Source of the DNA: Atriophallophorus winterbourni
Lineage: Eukaryota > Platyhelminthes > Trematoda > Plagiorchiida > Microphallidae
Reading direction: 5' to 3'
NCBI GenBank assembly: GCA_013407085.1
Contig: JACCGJ010023238.1
Location: 1-64,000, forward strand
Length of the DNA stretch: 64,000 nucleotides
Under the pieces are notes generated by a model, which did no database searches, was not told the origin of the DNA, and saw only the letters and a list, made by a program, of their open reading frames with translations. Positions 46,578 through 58,500 of the stretch are shown in pieces. How positions within the stretch are numbered: the stretch's first letter is position 1; each line of letters opens with the position of its first letter. Both the position numbers and the translations under genes were made by a program.

Positions 46578-49500
46578 CTGAAACGATTGAGATCATTGCA
46601 AATGAAACATACAACATGCAGGGGTGTTGATATAATGAGTGGGCGTGACTTACTGGTGACCTCGCTGGGAGTGGGCGGAGCTTTGGAGCTTGTCGTTTTA
46701 GCAGCTGAAAAAGAATTTTGGGACATTTTACACAATTGTTGGAGTTTACCCTAGAAATCAGACTCGGGTTATGCGTGTCGTGGGATTAACAGGGAAATTT
46801 GCCAAATGATTACAAGGAAACATGTTCGTCCACGGATGCGTTATGTGGTCAACACCGTGCTAAATTGATTGGCCACCGGTAGTGAGCTGCAACATGCTGG
46901 AGTCTCACTATCATTTCTATTTTCTTACATCTTTCTAAGCCTGGACAACTTGGCAGTATCTTAGCCCATGTGCAGTCTGTGATTGTGCGGCTTTTTGCCT
47001 GGATCAGGCTTGTGCTTTCATGCATACATATCTGGGAGTTCTTTCTAAATCGTCTCACTTCCCGCAATTGAATTCACCCGGTTTATTTTAAGCGAATGAT
47101 GGTCGCCAGTGCCATCATGCCATTTGATTTCAGAACGTAAATCAGAGACATAAGCTCCAGGCGTGTGTTGAAGAACAACAAGTGTGGCAAACCCAACGCT
47201 TGATCTTAACTTGCACCAGATACTTTCAGCATTTCCAGCAGGATGTGGTAGTCACCTTTCTGCCATAGATGCGGGTTAGGTATTTGTTCCCGGTATTTCC
47301 ATAAATTTTAGGGAGAAGTTTGATAACACGTGGCCAGAATTAAAAATGGGAGCATAAGACATTGTGAAAGCGAAATCCAGACAGGCTTAAGAGCGTGTCG
47401 AGAAATGAACAATATGTTAAGAGAGAAAAGAGAAAACACAGATAAATTGAAATTATTGAGGTCACCAATAAATAGAAGCAAGGGATGTTGAAAACGTTTT
47501 ATGAGGAGTTCATCAATGAATGCATGATAAATGTCATAATGACTATTGGGGACGTTGTTATCAAAATAAGGGATTGAAAATTGGAAAAAATGGCGAGGTT
47601 TGCACTCGACGGTTAGGCAAGATATGTAAGGCTTATGCAAGGTAAAAATCTGTTTGATACAAGACCACCAGTCGCTTCGAATATAAGTTATAATTCAGCC
47701 ACCACGGTTTGCCAAAGCACAAGTCGAAAGCAGAAGAAACCTGCAACTCACTATTGGTGTACTTATGTGCAATCGTGCAGCACTTCTGTGCTATCCAACT
47801 AACACCATGCAAATACACGCTGGGGTCTCAATGCAATTCCTATTTTCTTTTCACATATCTGTCTAGGCCTGGGCAACCTGATAGTATATTAGCCCGCGTG
47901 CAGTCTATGACTGTGCGGCTTTTTGCCTGGATCGGGCTTGAGCTTTCATACATACGATGCTTCGGACCTGTTTGAGTTGGCTAATGTGAATCGGCCGTTG
48001 GGTTCGAGGTTTAATATTACATGTTTAGCAACAAAAAATAAGCTGAGGTGATGCTTTTTACGATGGCCGGGGCGTTCACACAATCAATTTGTGGGCCACC
48101 GATAAATTGCAGACAACTTTCGAACTGATGTTAGACAACGTTGGCACAGCTGTTCCATCTCACACATACCATGCACCTTCTGGGCATCTGTGCGATGAAA
48201 CGCATTTGCATCCTTTCCCACCACACAAAATTCAGGTTTTTGTTCAGTAGAGTACGCGGTGTAATTCATGGATTGAAGCAATCGTTCGCGTTTGGTATTG
48301 GGTCTGGACGTAAGTGAACAGGTAGACAGCCATTGAAAGCCAAATCCCCTTCTTGCTTATCATTTGCCGAGCAGATTCCACGTATCTATGGATGTGCAAT
48401 CGTGCAGTAATTCTGTGTTGTGCGATTAACACCGTGCTAAATTGCTTGGCCACCGGTAGTGAGCTGGAGTCTCACTACCATTTCTACGTTCTTTCTCATA
48501 TCTGTCTAGGCCTGAATGAATGAAAGCACAAGCCAGATCCAGGCAAAGTGCCGCACAGCCAGACTGCAAGTGGGCTAAGATAATCTCAGGTTGCCCAGTC
48601 CTAGACAGATATGAGAAAGAAAACGGAAATGGTAGTGAGGCCCCAGCGTGTTTCATCATGCAGCTCACTACCTCTGGCCAATCAATTTAGCACGATGTTA
48701 GCCGCACAGCCCAAAGTACTGCACGATTGCACATCCGGCTTGAGCAATCTAACAGTATCTTAGCCCACATGCAGTCTATGACTGTGCGGTACTTTGTTTG
48801 AGTTAGGTTTGTGCTTTCATACATGCATACCTCTTTACTGTGCAACGAACACCGTGTTATTTTAATTTCCTGTCTGTCAAAACCTGGTCCATGTGCACTC
48901 AATTATTGTACGGCACTTTGTCTGGATCAGGATTATGATTTCACGCAAACATAAATCTGCATACAAACGTGTTCTTTACTCCCCGACCAGATAATATTGC
49001 ACCAGATCAAACAGCGGATTCCGTTCAAACCCTAATGGATCATTGCGTTGCTCTGCGAAAAAGCATTGGACATCGTAACAAAGTTATGCATGCTAAACAC
49101 GCGTTGGTTAATTATCTCAAAGCGTGGGGTACCATGAAAGCATCAACCAACCGGTGGAGGACTGAGGAACTTTCGAACTCAAATGGGATGTTTGCCCCCT
49201 CCGCTCGTGAACCAACAACAGTTGCATGATGTCTCCGGGTGACAACGGGCCGTTAGACGAGGCATTCGAACCGTCGGTAGCATCTTTGCTCCCGGATGAG
49301 GGGATTCTACCGGGTGCGAGTGTGTGAATAACTGGCTCCGTGGTTTCGGTTTGCGGTGTTGTGAGAAGATTCGGGCCACGATCAAGTTCACCAAGACCTA
49401 CAAATAGACGAAATTGTGTGAAAACAGTTCATTGAAAACCTAAACGGAGATAGGTGGAACATATGAAGATAGCGAATCAGTAGAAAAAGGCAGACGCTAG

Positions 49501-52500
49501 GACGAGGTGTTTACACTTAAAATGAAACATGTATTCAATCGAACGAATTGAGCGCGACAGTTGCCTTGCCGCCATGCATCGTAACAAGCTTTCTTCGCTA
49601 CTCCAATTGACAAACATTCTAAGGTGCGTACAATAAGACCGCCATGGAACACGATTCTGAGCTATATCCCTGAGAGTGAGTAGTCAATGCGGCCAGATTT
49701 TTCAAACTCCGACGGGCCAGTTCAATTTCATTTTTAATTTTGTGCGACTATCTCCTCCTCTTTGTTATCTATTTCTCATATCTGTCTAGGCCTGGGCAAC
49801 CTGACAGTAATATCGCCCACGTGCAGTCTCTGACTGTGCGGCACTTTGCCTGGATCAGGCTTGTGCTTTCATACCATACCATACCTGGAGGATGAATCGG
49901 CTTCAATGAAGATTCTTTGGAATTTGGTTACAAAGCGGCGTCCCCAGCACCACTCGGCGTTTGTTCGAGTCAGCTACTCTAGCCTTTGCACAACCAAGTG
50001 CGACCTGCAAGGCAGCAGGGAGTTGCCAACAAGGCAGCGGAGGTTTAAAATCAGGGTTTATCTTCCCTGAGAGGAAATTCCCTCTCAAGCTAACGAGCTC
50101 CATCTGCCAGAAGTAAACTGGTTTTCAGGCGCCAGTCACTCGTTCTTGCCCCTTTTCCTGTTGGTAGAAGCAGTTCCGCCGGGCTCGGGGAGCCACACGT
50201 GCATGCCAGAAGCTGGACTTTGTTGTTAGAGGCATATTACGTAAGGTTTGTATCTAGCGAAACTAATGGAACATGGCCTGGTAAAAATATCTCTGACTGA
50301 GCCTGTGCAATATCACTGACTGTGTACTAGGTGTGTTCTTCCAGTTTCTGTGAACAAGGTGCTGTATCGTATGTCGTGAGGACGCATTCTCAAAGCACAC
50401 CCAAACCATCTTTGGTCCCATTCATCTTCACAACACGGTGTTGCCATCGACTGCAAGGAATCATTTACAAGCAAAGAGCAACAGAAAGCCGACGGACATC
50501 TTCGAATCCGATAGATCAGGTTTTACAACCATGTAGAGCCGTCGTACGCAGGAGGGCATCACACACTCGACCTTTAGTATGGATGAAAGCATCACGGCAC
50601 TGCTGTAGTTGGTGATGTTTAGCTCGAGCTGCGCCCGCTTTCCGTACACCCTGTGAGATCTGACCGTGAAATCAATAACAGTCAGAACTGTAGAAGCTAT
50701 AAAATAGTTTTAATTTAGCAGTGAGATTACGAAAATATCCGCTTCAGTACTTTATAATTGGTTTCCAGTTTTTTGGATACAAAACGCATGCCATACCTTA
50801 AAGGTTTACTGACACTTAATCCCCAGATATTTTTCCCCAAGTCACTTCATCCACAGCCACTTAATCATCAGTTTGATAACTTCTGAAGAATGCAGAATAC
50901 ATTCAAATGAATTTATTTAGCAGGGGAGATATGTAATTGATGTCCTGGCGCATATCTCAGCATACTTGTTCTTCTGTTTGATATGAACCCCAACACTTGC
51001 TTGAAGAACTAAGGCCGTATGCTGTCGGCAATCCTTTCGCAAACCCTTAAGAAATATCCACATAGATTGATGTTCAAACATCAAACATGATTTTGGAGGG
51101 ACGGGAAAGTGCATGTTGGGTCTTTCCTTCTTATACTGTTTTGATGCCTGTTGAGTGTCCGCGAGATAGCACTTTTTTGAGGTAATGCCAATAGTGCCTA
51201 ATGACAGACCGACTGTGACCGAAGTCCGTGAGGCAGAGGGGGTTGCATTAATTTCTAACATTTTCCCTTCATTTTAGCCACCGCATTCTTCGCCGAAACT
51301 TTTTCTTTGTTGCACTCGTGATTGTGAAGTGCGAAATTACGTACGATGATAGATGTAAGTAATCTCGCTGTACACTTGCGTGTGACAAACCTACTATACC
51401 TCCAATTAATATTGCCATTATTTGATTGTTTCTCGAACCAAAACTCGTTTCCCATGTAAATTAATGTCCTTCGACCTTTGCTACTTGTACCATCTTCAAG
51501 AGTCATTGCATACATTTGAATATCTTCTTATCTTAAATACCTTCCCAGGGAATTAAGTGACTTGGGGTATTAAATGTCTGGGGATTAAGTGACCGAACAC
51601 CACTTACAAGCCAGTAAGCATCTTCTTGGAGCGCTTATCTAATACCGTATGCTGTCAAAGGAAGTCGCTAGGAAAGCTTATTATGCCGCATAACAATGAA
51701 AGCCGCAAGGAAGCTGTCATGCGGATGTCGCTCTACTCGTTCACGAAATTTCATTCGACGTTCGTTTGCGTCTACTCTTCTGTAACTGTTGGAGTCGCAC
51801 CATTCTCTATCTCTTGAGATTTTATTTTGCCATGGTTGCTTGGCAGTTACGTATTCGACACATGATATTAATGTAATGCTGCTGACATAATGATGACCTG
51901 GAAGCAATCGGTTAGAGCAGTTTTTGGGTAACGTTTCACTTCTGACGCAGAAGCTTCGTCAGACCAAGGGTGATAGTCAGGACAAGGAACATGATTAAGT
52001 AGTGGTCAACCCACCGGCACTTATTTGACCTTACCGCTAAACAGCCTATAGTACGCCTACGCTGCCTCACGTCTCGTGGGAATGACCAGGATCAGTGGTC
52101 GATTTGCCTACTAGTGTGTATCCACGTCAATCTGATACAAGTGAACACGGTCAAGGTCAGTTGACACAGCGGCCCACATTCGTAAAAGTACATCACTAGC
52201 GGAGCTATGGTTAAGCTATATTTGAAGGAGAACAAAAATTTAATTAACTAGTGGGTATAAGGTGAATAAAAATTATTTACTTTCGCATCAGTGCTGAGCG
52301 CCAGATTGTGGATATTTCTGCCCCATCCACCTTATTGACCGCCAGTCGACCTGCCATGGCAATTTCGACCGCCTCCGCATGAGGCGTTCGCTATACGGTC
52401 TATTACCGCGTCTCAATATTGCCACATTGTCTAGATCGACTACTCTAACCGATTGCACTCAAATTCCTTTGCATTATGAATACACGATCGGTCCCAAACA

Positions 52501-55500
52501 TATTCCAATCGATTGATGACCTAGAAGCTTCAAGTGCCAGGTGGTCCAGTGCTTGCTGCGGTAGGCCTCTCGCCAGACTTAGATCAGCATAATCTTCCCT
52601 TCAAATATCGTCTATCGGAAAATTAAAAAAGATTCCGTTAGATCGGATGGTCCTACAGAACCCCACTCCAGATACACAATGAGGAGAAAGATCTTCCATA
52701 CACGCGAAACTTGTCCGATTTTCAAAATTTGCTAAATTTAAGATGCAAACACTTCTCAAGCATTCCATGTCTCATCAGACAGTTCCAAATTCACGATGGA
52801 ATGTCTAGGAATACCACGATAGTGGGTCGCGATTATCATGGAAATGGAGAAAAGCTGCTAAGTTGATGTTTGCTTGTCACCAGTACTAATCTCCAGCATT
52901 CGAAACGTCAATGTTCAACGGGCGACTTAATCATATGCGCAAATTAATCATCGCTATTAGCTACTTGTAACTCCGCCAAGGACGGTCCCAAGCCCGTCTG
53001 AGAAAGGAGGAGGGTTGGGCTTAGGGCTAGCAACCCTATCCCGTAAAACCTACATTGCTACGGAAACGAAGACAACAGATCCGTGACTCGGTCATGTATG
53101 CAGGATGGATCCCAGTTAGCATACGAAGGTAGCCATTCACTGACGTCCGCAAGGTAAACGAAAAGGGGGCGGCCCGAGGAAACTTGGCGCAGAACGTTGG
53201 AACGCGAACTACATGCACAAGGATTCACGGTGCAGACGGCAACGGAAGCAGCGACAGACCGGAACCACTGGCGTGAAGTTGTCTTCGCCTCATGTGCCAC
53301 CCGGCACGGAGAGGGCTGAGTGAGTGAGTGATTAGCTACTTGTGGCAGGGTTGTGTTTAGCATTGTCGATCTGCTTAAAATCTGACCAGACGTTCGTCTA
53401 AATGAAACTCTCGATACGTGTGTTGGAGGAAGCGTAGAATAATCTACAATCAGCACAGGATGGCTAGGCTCAACGACCCTCTGGATCTCACAGAGTTCCA
53501 GGCTGATGTGGGTTTACATCATGCTGGAGTCATCAAAGGTTGCATTGATGGGCAGTGGATTGCTATCGATATGTGTCAACTCGTGATTTCGGCAACACGA
53601 TGTCCAATTGTGCAGTATTTCTGGACTGCGTAGGCAGTAACACGCTGGAGTCTCATTACCATTTCTATTTTCTTTGTCATATCTATCTAGGCCTGGGCAA
53701 CCAGACAGTATCTTGACCGACGTGCAGTCAATGACTGTGCGTCACTTTTCCTGGATCAGGGTTGTGATTTTACACATACATTTCGGCCTTGATAGACTTA
53801 CCTCCACCGGATAGAATGGTGCTATCCGCCATCCAAACGGGTCTTTGCTTCACCGTCTTCGGAGCAACTTCTGAATTTCGCTGACCAATGATAACAATGC
53901 GAACTCGGCTGTCCGTTGTGCTTTTGGTTTGATCAGGAGCCGGTTTCAATGAACTGGAGCCATCTAAGCCGGGACCGTTGAGAGGCCTTCCATCAACCGA
54001 AGTAGTAGGGTTATTTGGATCCTGAGACGGAAGGGGCCAAACAAATTTATTTAATACGATCACGCGCACTAATTTCTAACTGAGTATAAACAGAAAAATT
54101 GTTTCGCAGAGGGCGTAAATGCAGTTCAAACGAAAAGCGGGTCACTGGTTGACATGAGGCGCTATGATGATAATGGCATTTCAAATTAGTGACTATTCAT
54201 CAGTACCAGGCCCATCGAAATATTGACAAAAGCTTATCACATTGTAGGCATTGTGTAAAGTGTCGTCTGCAAGCGGGGGAGGAGCAGATACAGCTCATGG
54301 CTGCCGAACGCAGATCACGCCGCCGGCGTGCAACTGATGCCTTACATCCGAGTTCTGACCATCGTTGCCAGCGCTGCAGGAGAATGTTCCTCCCGAATCG
54401 GACTGTTTAGTCATTCAAAAAGCTGTAGAACATGAAATTCATGCGACTGTGATGTACATCCATGGTCGATATCGACCTATGGAGGCCAACAATATCAATG
54501 GAAGCACTGGACTGGGCTTGGCACTGATGAGTAGTCACAAACATGAAAAAACGTATTCTCCATTTACGCTTCAACAACAATGGCTATCAGATCGAATCGG
54601 TGCTGGCTTACACTGTATCCGATGGGAAGACCTGACACGGATATCAGACACGACAGATGTTTCTGGCTGTTTCACGACTAATCGGGCAAATGAGGCTACT
54701 CAAATGTGCCAGGCTGCAGAAAGATTCATGAACACCTTACTGCAATCGGTCAAACGGTAAGGCGTGGGACTACAATGGTGATGAGCGGGGGCGGATGATA
54801 TTGACTGCTGATGAGCTCAAATAAGAGCGAAACTCATTATGAACAGTCGTGATCAACATTGTGAATACTTCGATGACACAGATGAATAGGCACAAACATA
54901 AAACAACGTATTGTCCACAAAAAGCTTAAATAATGGCATTTCTATGATTGTATGAGTAAAACAGCTCAATGACGTCTTGGAGCACTCGGTATTAGGCATC
55001 GGTAAACATGTATGATATGGTATGAAAGCACAAGCCTGATCCAGGCAAAGTGCCGCACAGTCAGAGACTGCATGCGGACTTAGATAATGTCAGGTTGCCC
55101 GGGCCTAGACACACAACGTATCAGAATACAAACACCAACATCACGAAACATGTTGCCGGTCGCAGATATTGATTTAAGAGAGGGAACCCGTTTAGACAAC
55201 TGTGCCTCAAATAATGGCATCCGATATCCGAACTCAGAAATATTATGACAGAGTAAGCAATCTGTTTAACAAAACTACAGGATGACAAGGTAGATAGAGT
55301 AAAAACAATTTTCGGAGGCTTACTGAAACTAATGTTAGTCTCCACTTGATGACGGCAAACAACTAGAAACCGGAATGGAAAGAATTTCGTGTGCAGTCGG
55401 TCAAAACAGTTTTCGGGTAGCGTTTCACTTCTGATACAGAAGCTTCACCAGACCGCTGTTTTGTTGGAGGGATAGGAACAGATAGTTTGGGTTGACTGGT

Positions 55501-58500
55501 ACTTAGTCATGTTCCCTGTCATGAATAGCACCCTTGGTTTGACGAAGCTTGTGCGCCAAAAGTGAAACGTTACTCAAAAACTGCTCTAACCGATCGCAAA
55601 AAAATTTCTTTCCATTAAGAATACACTATCGGTCCCAAATATATTCCGGTTGTGGAGTGTAAAAGTGGAGGATGTGAGCAACTTATGACATTAATATTCC
55701 GAGATTTAATAGGAAGGTTTGAAAGGTATCCATCGAGCTTCGTAGAGAATACCACAACCGATTCTGAGCGTACGATTTCCTCCGACCTGGCGTTACACGT
55801 GAAACAGATTCTAACTGAGAAAAATTACAGGGGCTGTCCAATCGAGAATGTGAGATTATCAAAGCCTTTGAATGTGTTCAAGTAACATCAACGGGTTTGA
55901 GTAAATGTTCATTGTGGATGATTTTGATTGCCCAAATAAAGTCACTCCATATGCGTAAGTTTGACATTCGTTCTTGGAAAGGCGAATTTTTGAAGGAGTT
56001 CAATATTTCTAAACAGCCAGGCTCGGATTGAATATCCCGTAACAGGAATTTATAAGTTGGGTAGCTCTTTAGGTCCCACCCTTCTCCAACGAATGTTTAT
56101 CATATCATGTTTGTACGGCAGTTAAGCGCCGTGTCGCACTTTCCACTTACGGTACGAAGAAAGCTCGAACAAGCGACTGGTTCGAAGCAAAAGCTTCTGA
56201 GATGACTGCTTTGTTGGATGAGAAACGGTCAGCATTGTTGAAGTTCAAAGGTATGCCAACAGATGAAAACTTACGAGTTCTAAGAACAGCTAGAAATAAG
56301 GTTCAACAGACTGCAAGACGACGTGCAAATGACTATTTGACTGAAATTAACCTCAGTATCCAAAAAGCTGCGGATACTGGAAATGTTCACAGTATGTATG
56401 ATGGGATGAAGAGAGCCATTGGTTCAAACAAACTTAACACGGCTCTCGTTAAGTCTGTATCTGATAATCCGATTTTCGATAAAAACTCAGCAGATGGAAA
56501 AATGGGCAGAGCGTTTCTCCTCTCTTCTCTAGAGACAGTACGGTTTTACCGCATGTACTTGAAAATGTTGAGCGGTTGCCGACTATTGAATATCTAGATA
56601 CTCCCTGTAGAAAAGTCAAGATCAGAGCGACACATGTGTATTCACTACACGTCAACAAACATATGAATCATCATGGGAATTACAATACAGAGATAGACAC
56701 ACTGACAGCTACTGCATTCTGATTGGACAATGAGTATTTATGCTGACAGCCACTCCACATCCTTCCGTTTTTCAAATGAACTTACGTACTGTGCGGTTGC
56801 GGAAATTTATTTTGTTTGGAGGCTCTGGATCTGTTTCATGTTTGATCGGCTCATCGGCAGCTTGGACGCGACAATTGAATTTATATTGTTCAAATGTATC
56901 GTTCACTTGTCCGAGGCAATATTCTTCGAGCTTCGCGAAGATTGTTTCCAAAACATCTGCATCTTCGTTCTCATCAAATGTGAAACACTGTATGAACTTC
57001 GTCGCTTGTTCACCAAGCGCATTCCTCAGCGTCACCATTTGATACGCTTTATCGGTAAACGTCAGATTCGCCAACGTCCGAATGTCGCTAAACTGTTCCT
57101 TCCACAGTTTCCGTCTCTCTGTCAATCCATCATCACATTCCATTGCGAGTGTTGCCGGTGGTCGAACATTAAAGCCGCTAAAACGGGCGTTGTCAGTTCT
57201 TTCCAACGTTTTCTCATCGATCACCATGTAGAAAGGTCAAGATCATAGCGACACATGTGTATTCACTACACGTCAACAAACATATCAATCATCATGAGAA
57301 TTACAATACAGAGATAGACACACTGACAGCTACTGCATTCTGATTGGACAATGAGTATTTATTGTGGAGTGGCTGTCAGCATGAAGACTCATTGTCCAAT
57401 CAGAATGCAGTAGCTGTCAGTGTGTCTATCTCTGTATTGTAATTCCCATGATGATTCATATGTTTGTTGACGTGTAGTGAATACACATGTGTCGCTCTGA
57501 TCTTGACTTTTCTACATGGTGACGAGGGTGATCGACGAGAAAACGTCGGATAGAACTGACAACGCCCGTTTTAGCGGCTTTAATGTTCGACCACCGGCAA
57601 CACTCGCAATGGAAGTGATGAAGGATTGGCAGAGAGATGGAAACTGTGGAAGGAACAGTTTAGCGACATTCGGACGTTGGCGAATCTGACGAATACCGAT
57701 AAAGCGTATCAAATGGTGACGCTGAGGAATGCGCTTGGTGAACAGGCGACGAAGTTCATACAGTGTTTCACATTTGATGAGAACGAAGATGCAGATGTCT
57801 TGGAAACAATCTTCGCGAAGCTCGAAGAATATTGCCTCGGTCAAGTGAACGATACATTTGAACGATATAAATTCAATTGTCGCGTCCAAGATGCCGATGA
57901 CCCGATCAAACATGAAAGAGATCCAGAGCCTCCAAACGAAATAAATTTGCGCAACCGCACAGTACGTAAGTTCATTTGAAAAACGGAAGGATGTGGAGTG
58001 GCTGTCAGCATAAATACTCATTGTCCAATCAGAATGCAGTAGCTGTCAGTGTGTCTATCTCTGTATTGTAATTCCCATAATGATTGATATGTTTGTTGAC
58101 GTGTAGTGAATACACATGTGTCGCTATGATCTTGACTTTTCTACACTCCCCCTACTCTTGATGAGCTCAATAGGGCAATCGACCGCTTAGCGAATGGGAA
58201 GGCCCCTGGTGACGACGGAATTCCACATGAGCTCATCAAATGCTGTAGAACAGCATCATTACAAACTGGTCGCAAACTCAGCACAAGTTTACATGAACAC
58301 CAGTTGGCCGTACGCAGACATGACCGGAATTCAATGATTTCAATACATGTTGATCAACTTGGGCATCAGTTCGACTGGGACCGCACAAGAATATTAGCCA
58401 GAGGAAACGACCGACGGGTGCGAGAATTCCTGGAAGCGTGACACTCAACAATAAATTCAATTAACCAGCATCTCCAACTGGCTGCAACATATTGACCAAT

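Larger units (their letters stand above)
55369..55660. mobile_element. Small inverted element with two hammerhead-like arms, copy 4
   Basis: The left arm (GGAATGGAAAGAATTTCGTG, then GTCGGTCAAAACAGTTTTC) and the right arm (CTGCTCTAACCGATCGC, then AATTTCTTTCCATTAAG) are inverted over about 85 bases each, with about 80 bases between. Each arm holds a hammerhead-like motif pointing toward its own outer end. Confidence 0.6.
56606..58145. mobile_element. Palindromic pair of small LTR elements inserted as one unit
   Basis: Two gag-only LTR elements stand head to head. Copy A (minus): 3' LTR 56606-56759, gag 56772-57227, 5' LTR 57227-57362 lacking about 18 bases at its outer end. Copy B (plus): 5' LTR 57363-57516, gag region about 57520-57979, 3' LTR 57992-58145. 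Full LTRs are 154 bp, begin TGTGGAGTGG and end CTTTTCTACA. TGGTGA follows the 5' LTR (primer-binding-site-like), and a purine run GGAAGGA precedes the 3' LTR. The whole 1540-bp unit is flanked by CTCCC on both sides. Confidence 0.88.

Noticed and set aside
48969..49229. Plus-strand frame of 86 codons near the TFIIE-alpha exon
   Set aside because: Its second half is antisense to the 49 kb exon, and the first half has no support.
53058..53456. Minus-strand frame of 132 codons
   Set aside because: It is antisense to the RTE 3' end, which has the recognisable protein on the plus strand.
56606..58145. A DNA transposon with very long terminal inverted repeats
   Set aside because: The arms contain LTR-like direct ends (TG...CA), a primer-binding-site-like TGGTGA, a purine run and a gag frame in each arm, which fits paired LTR elements better.
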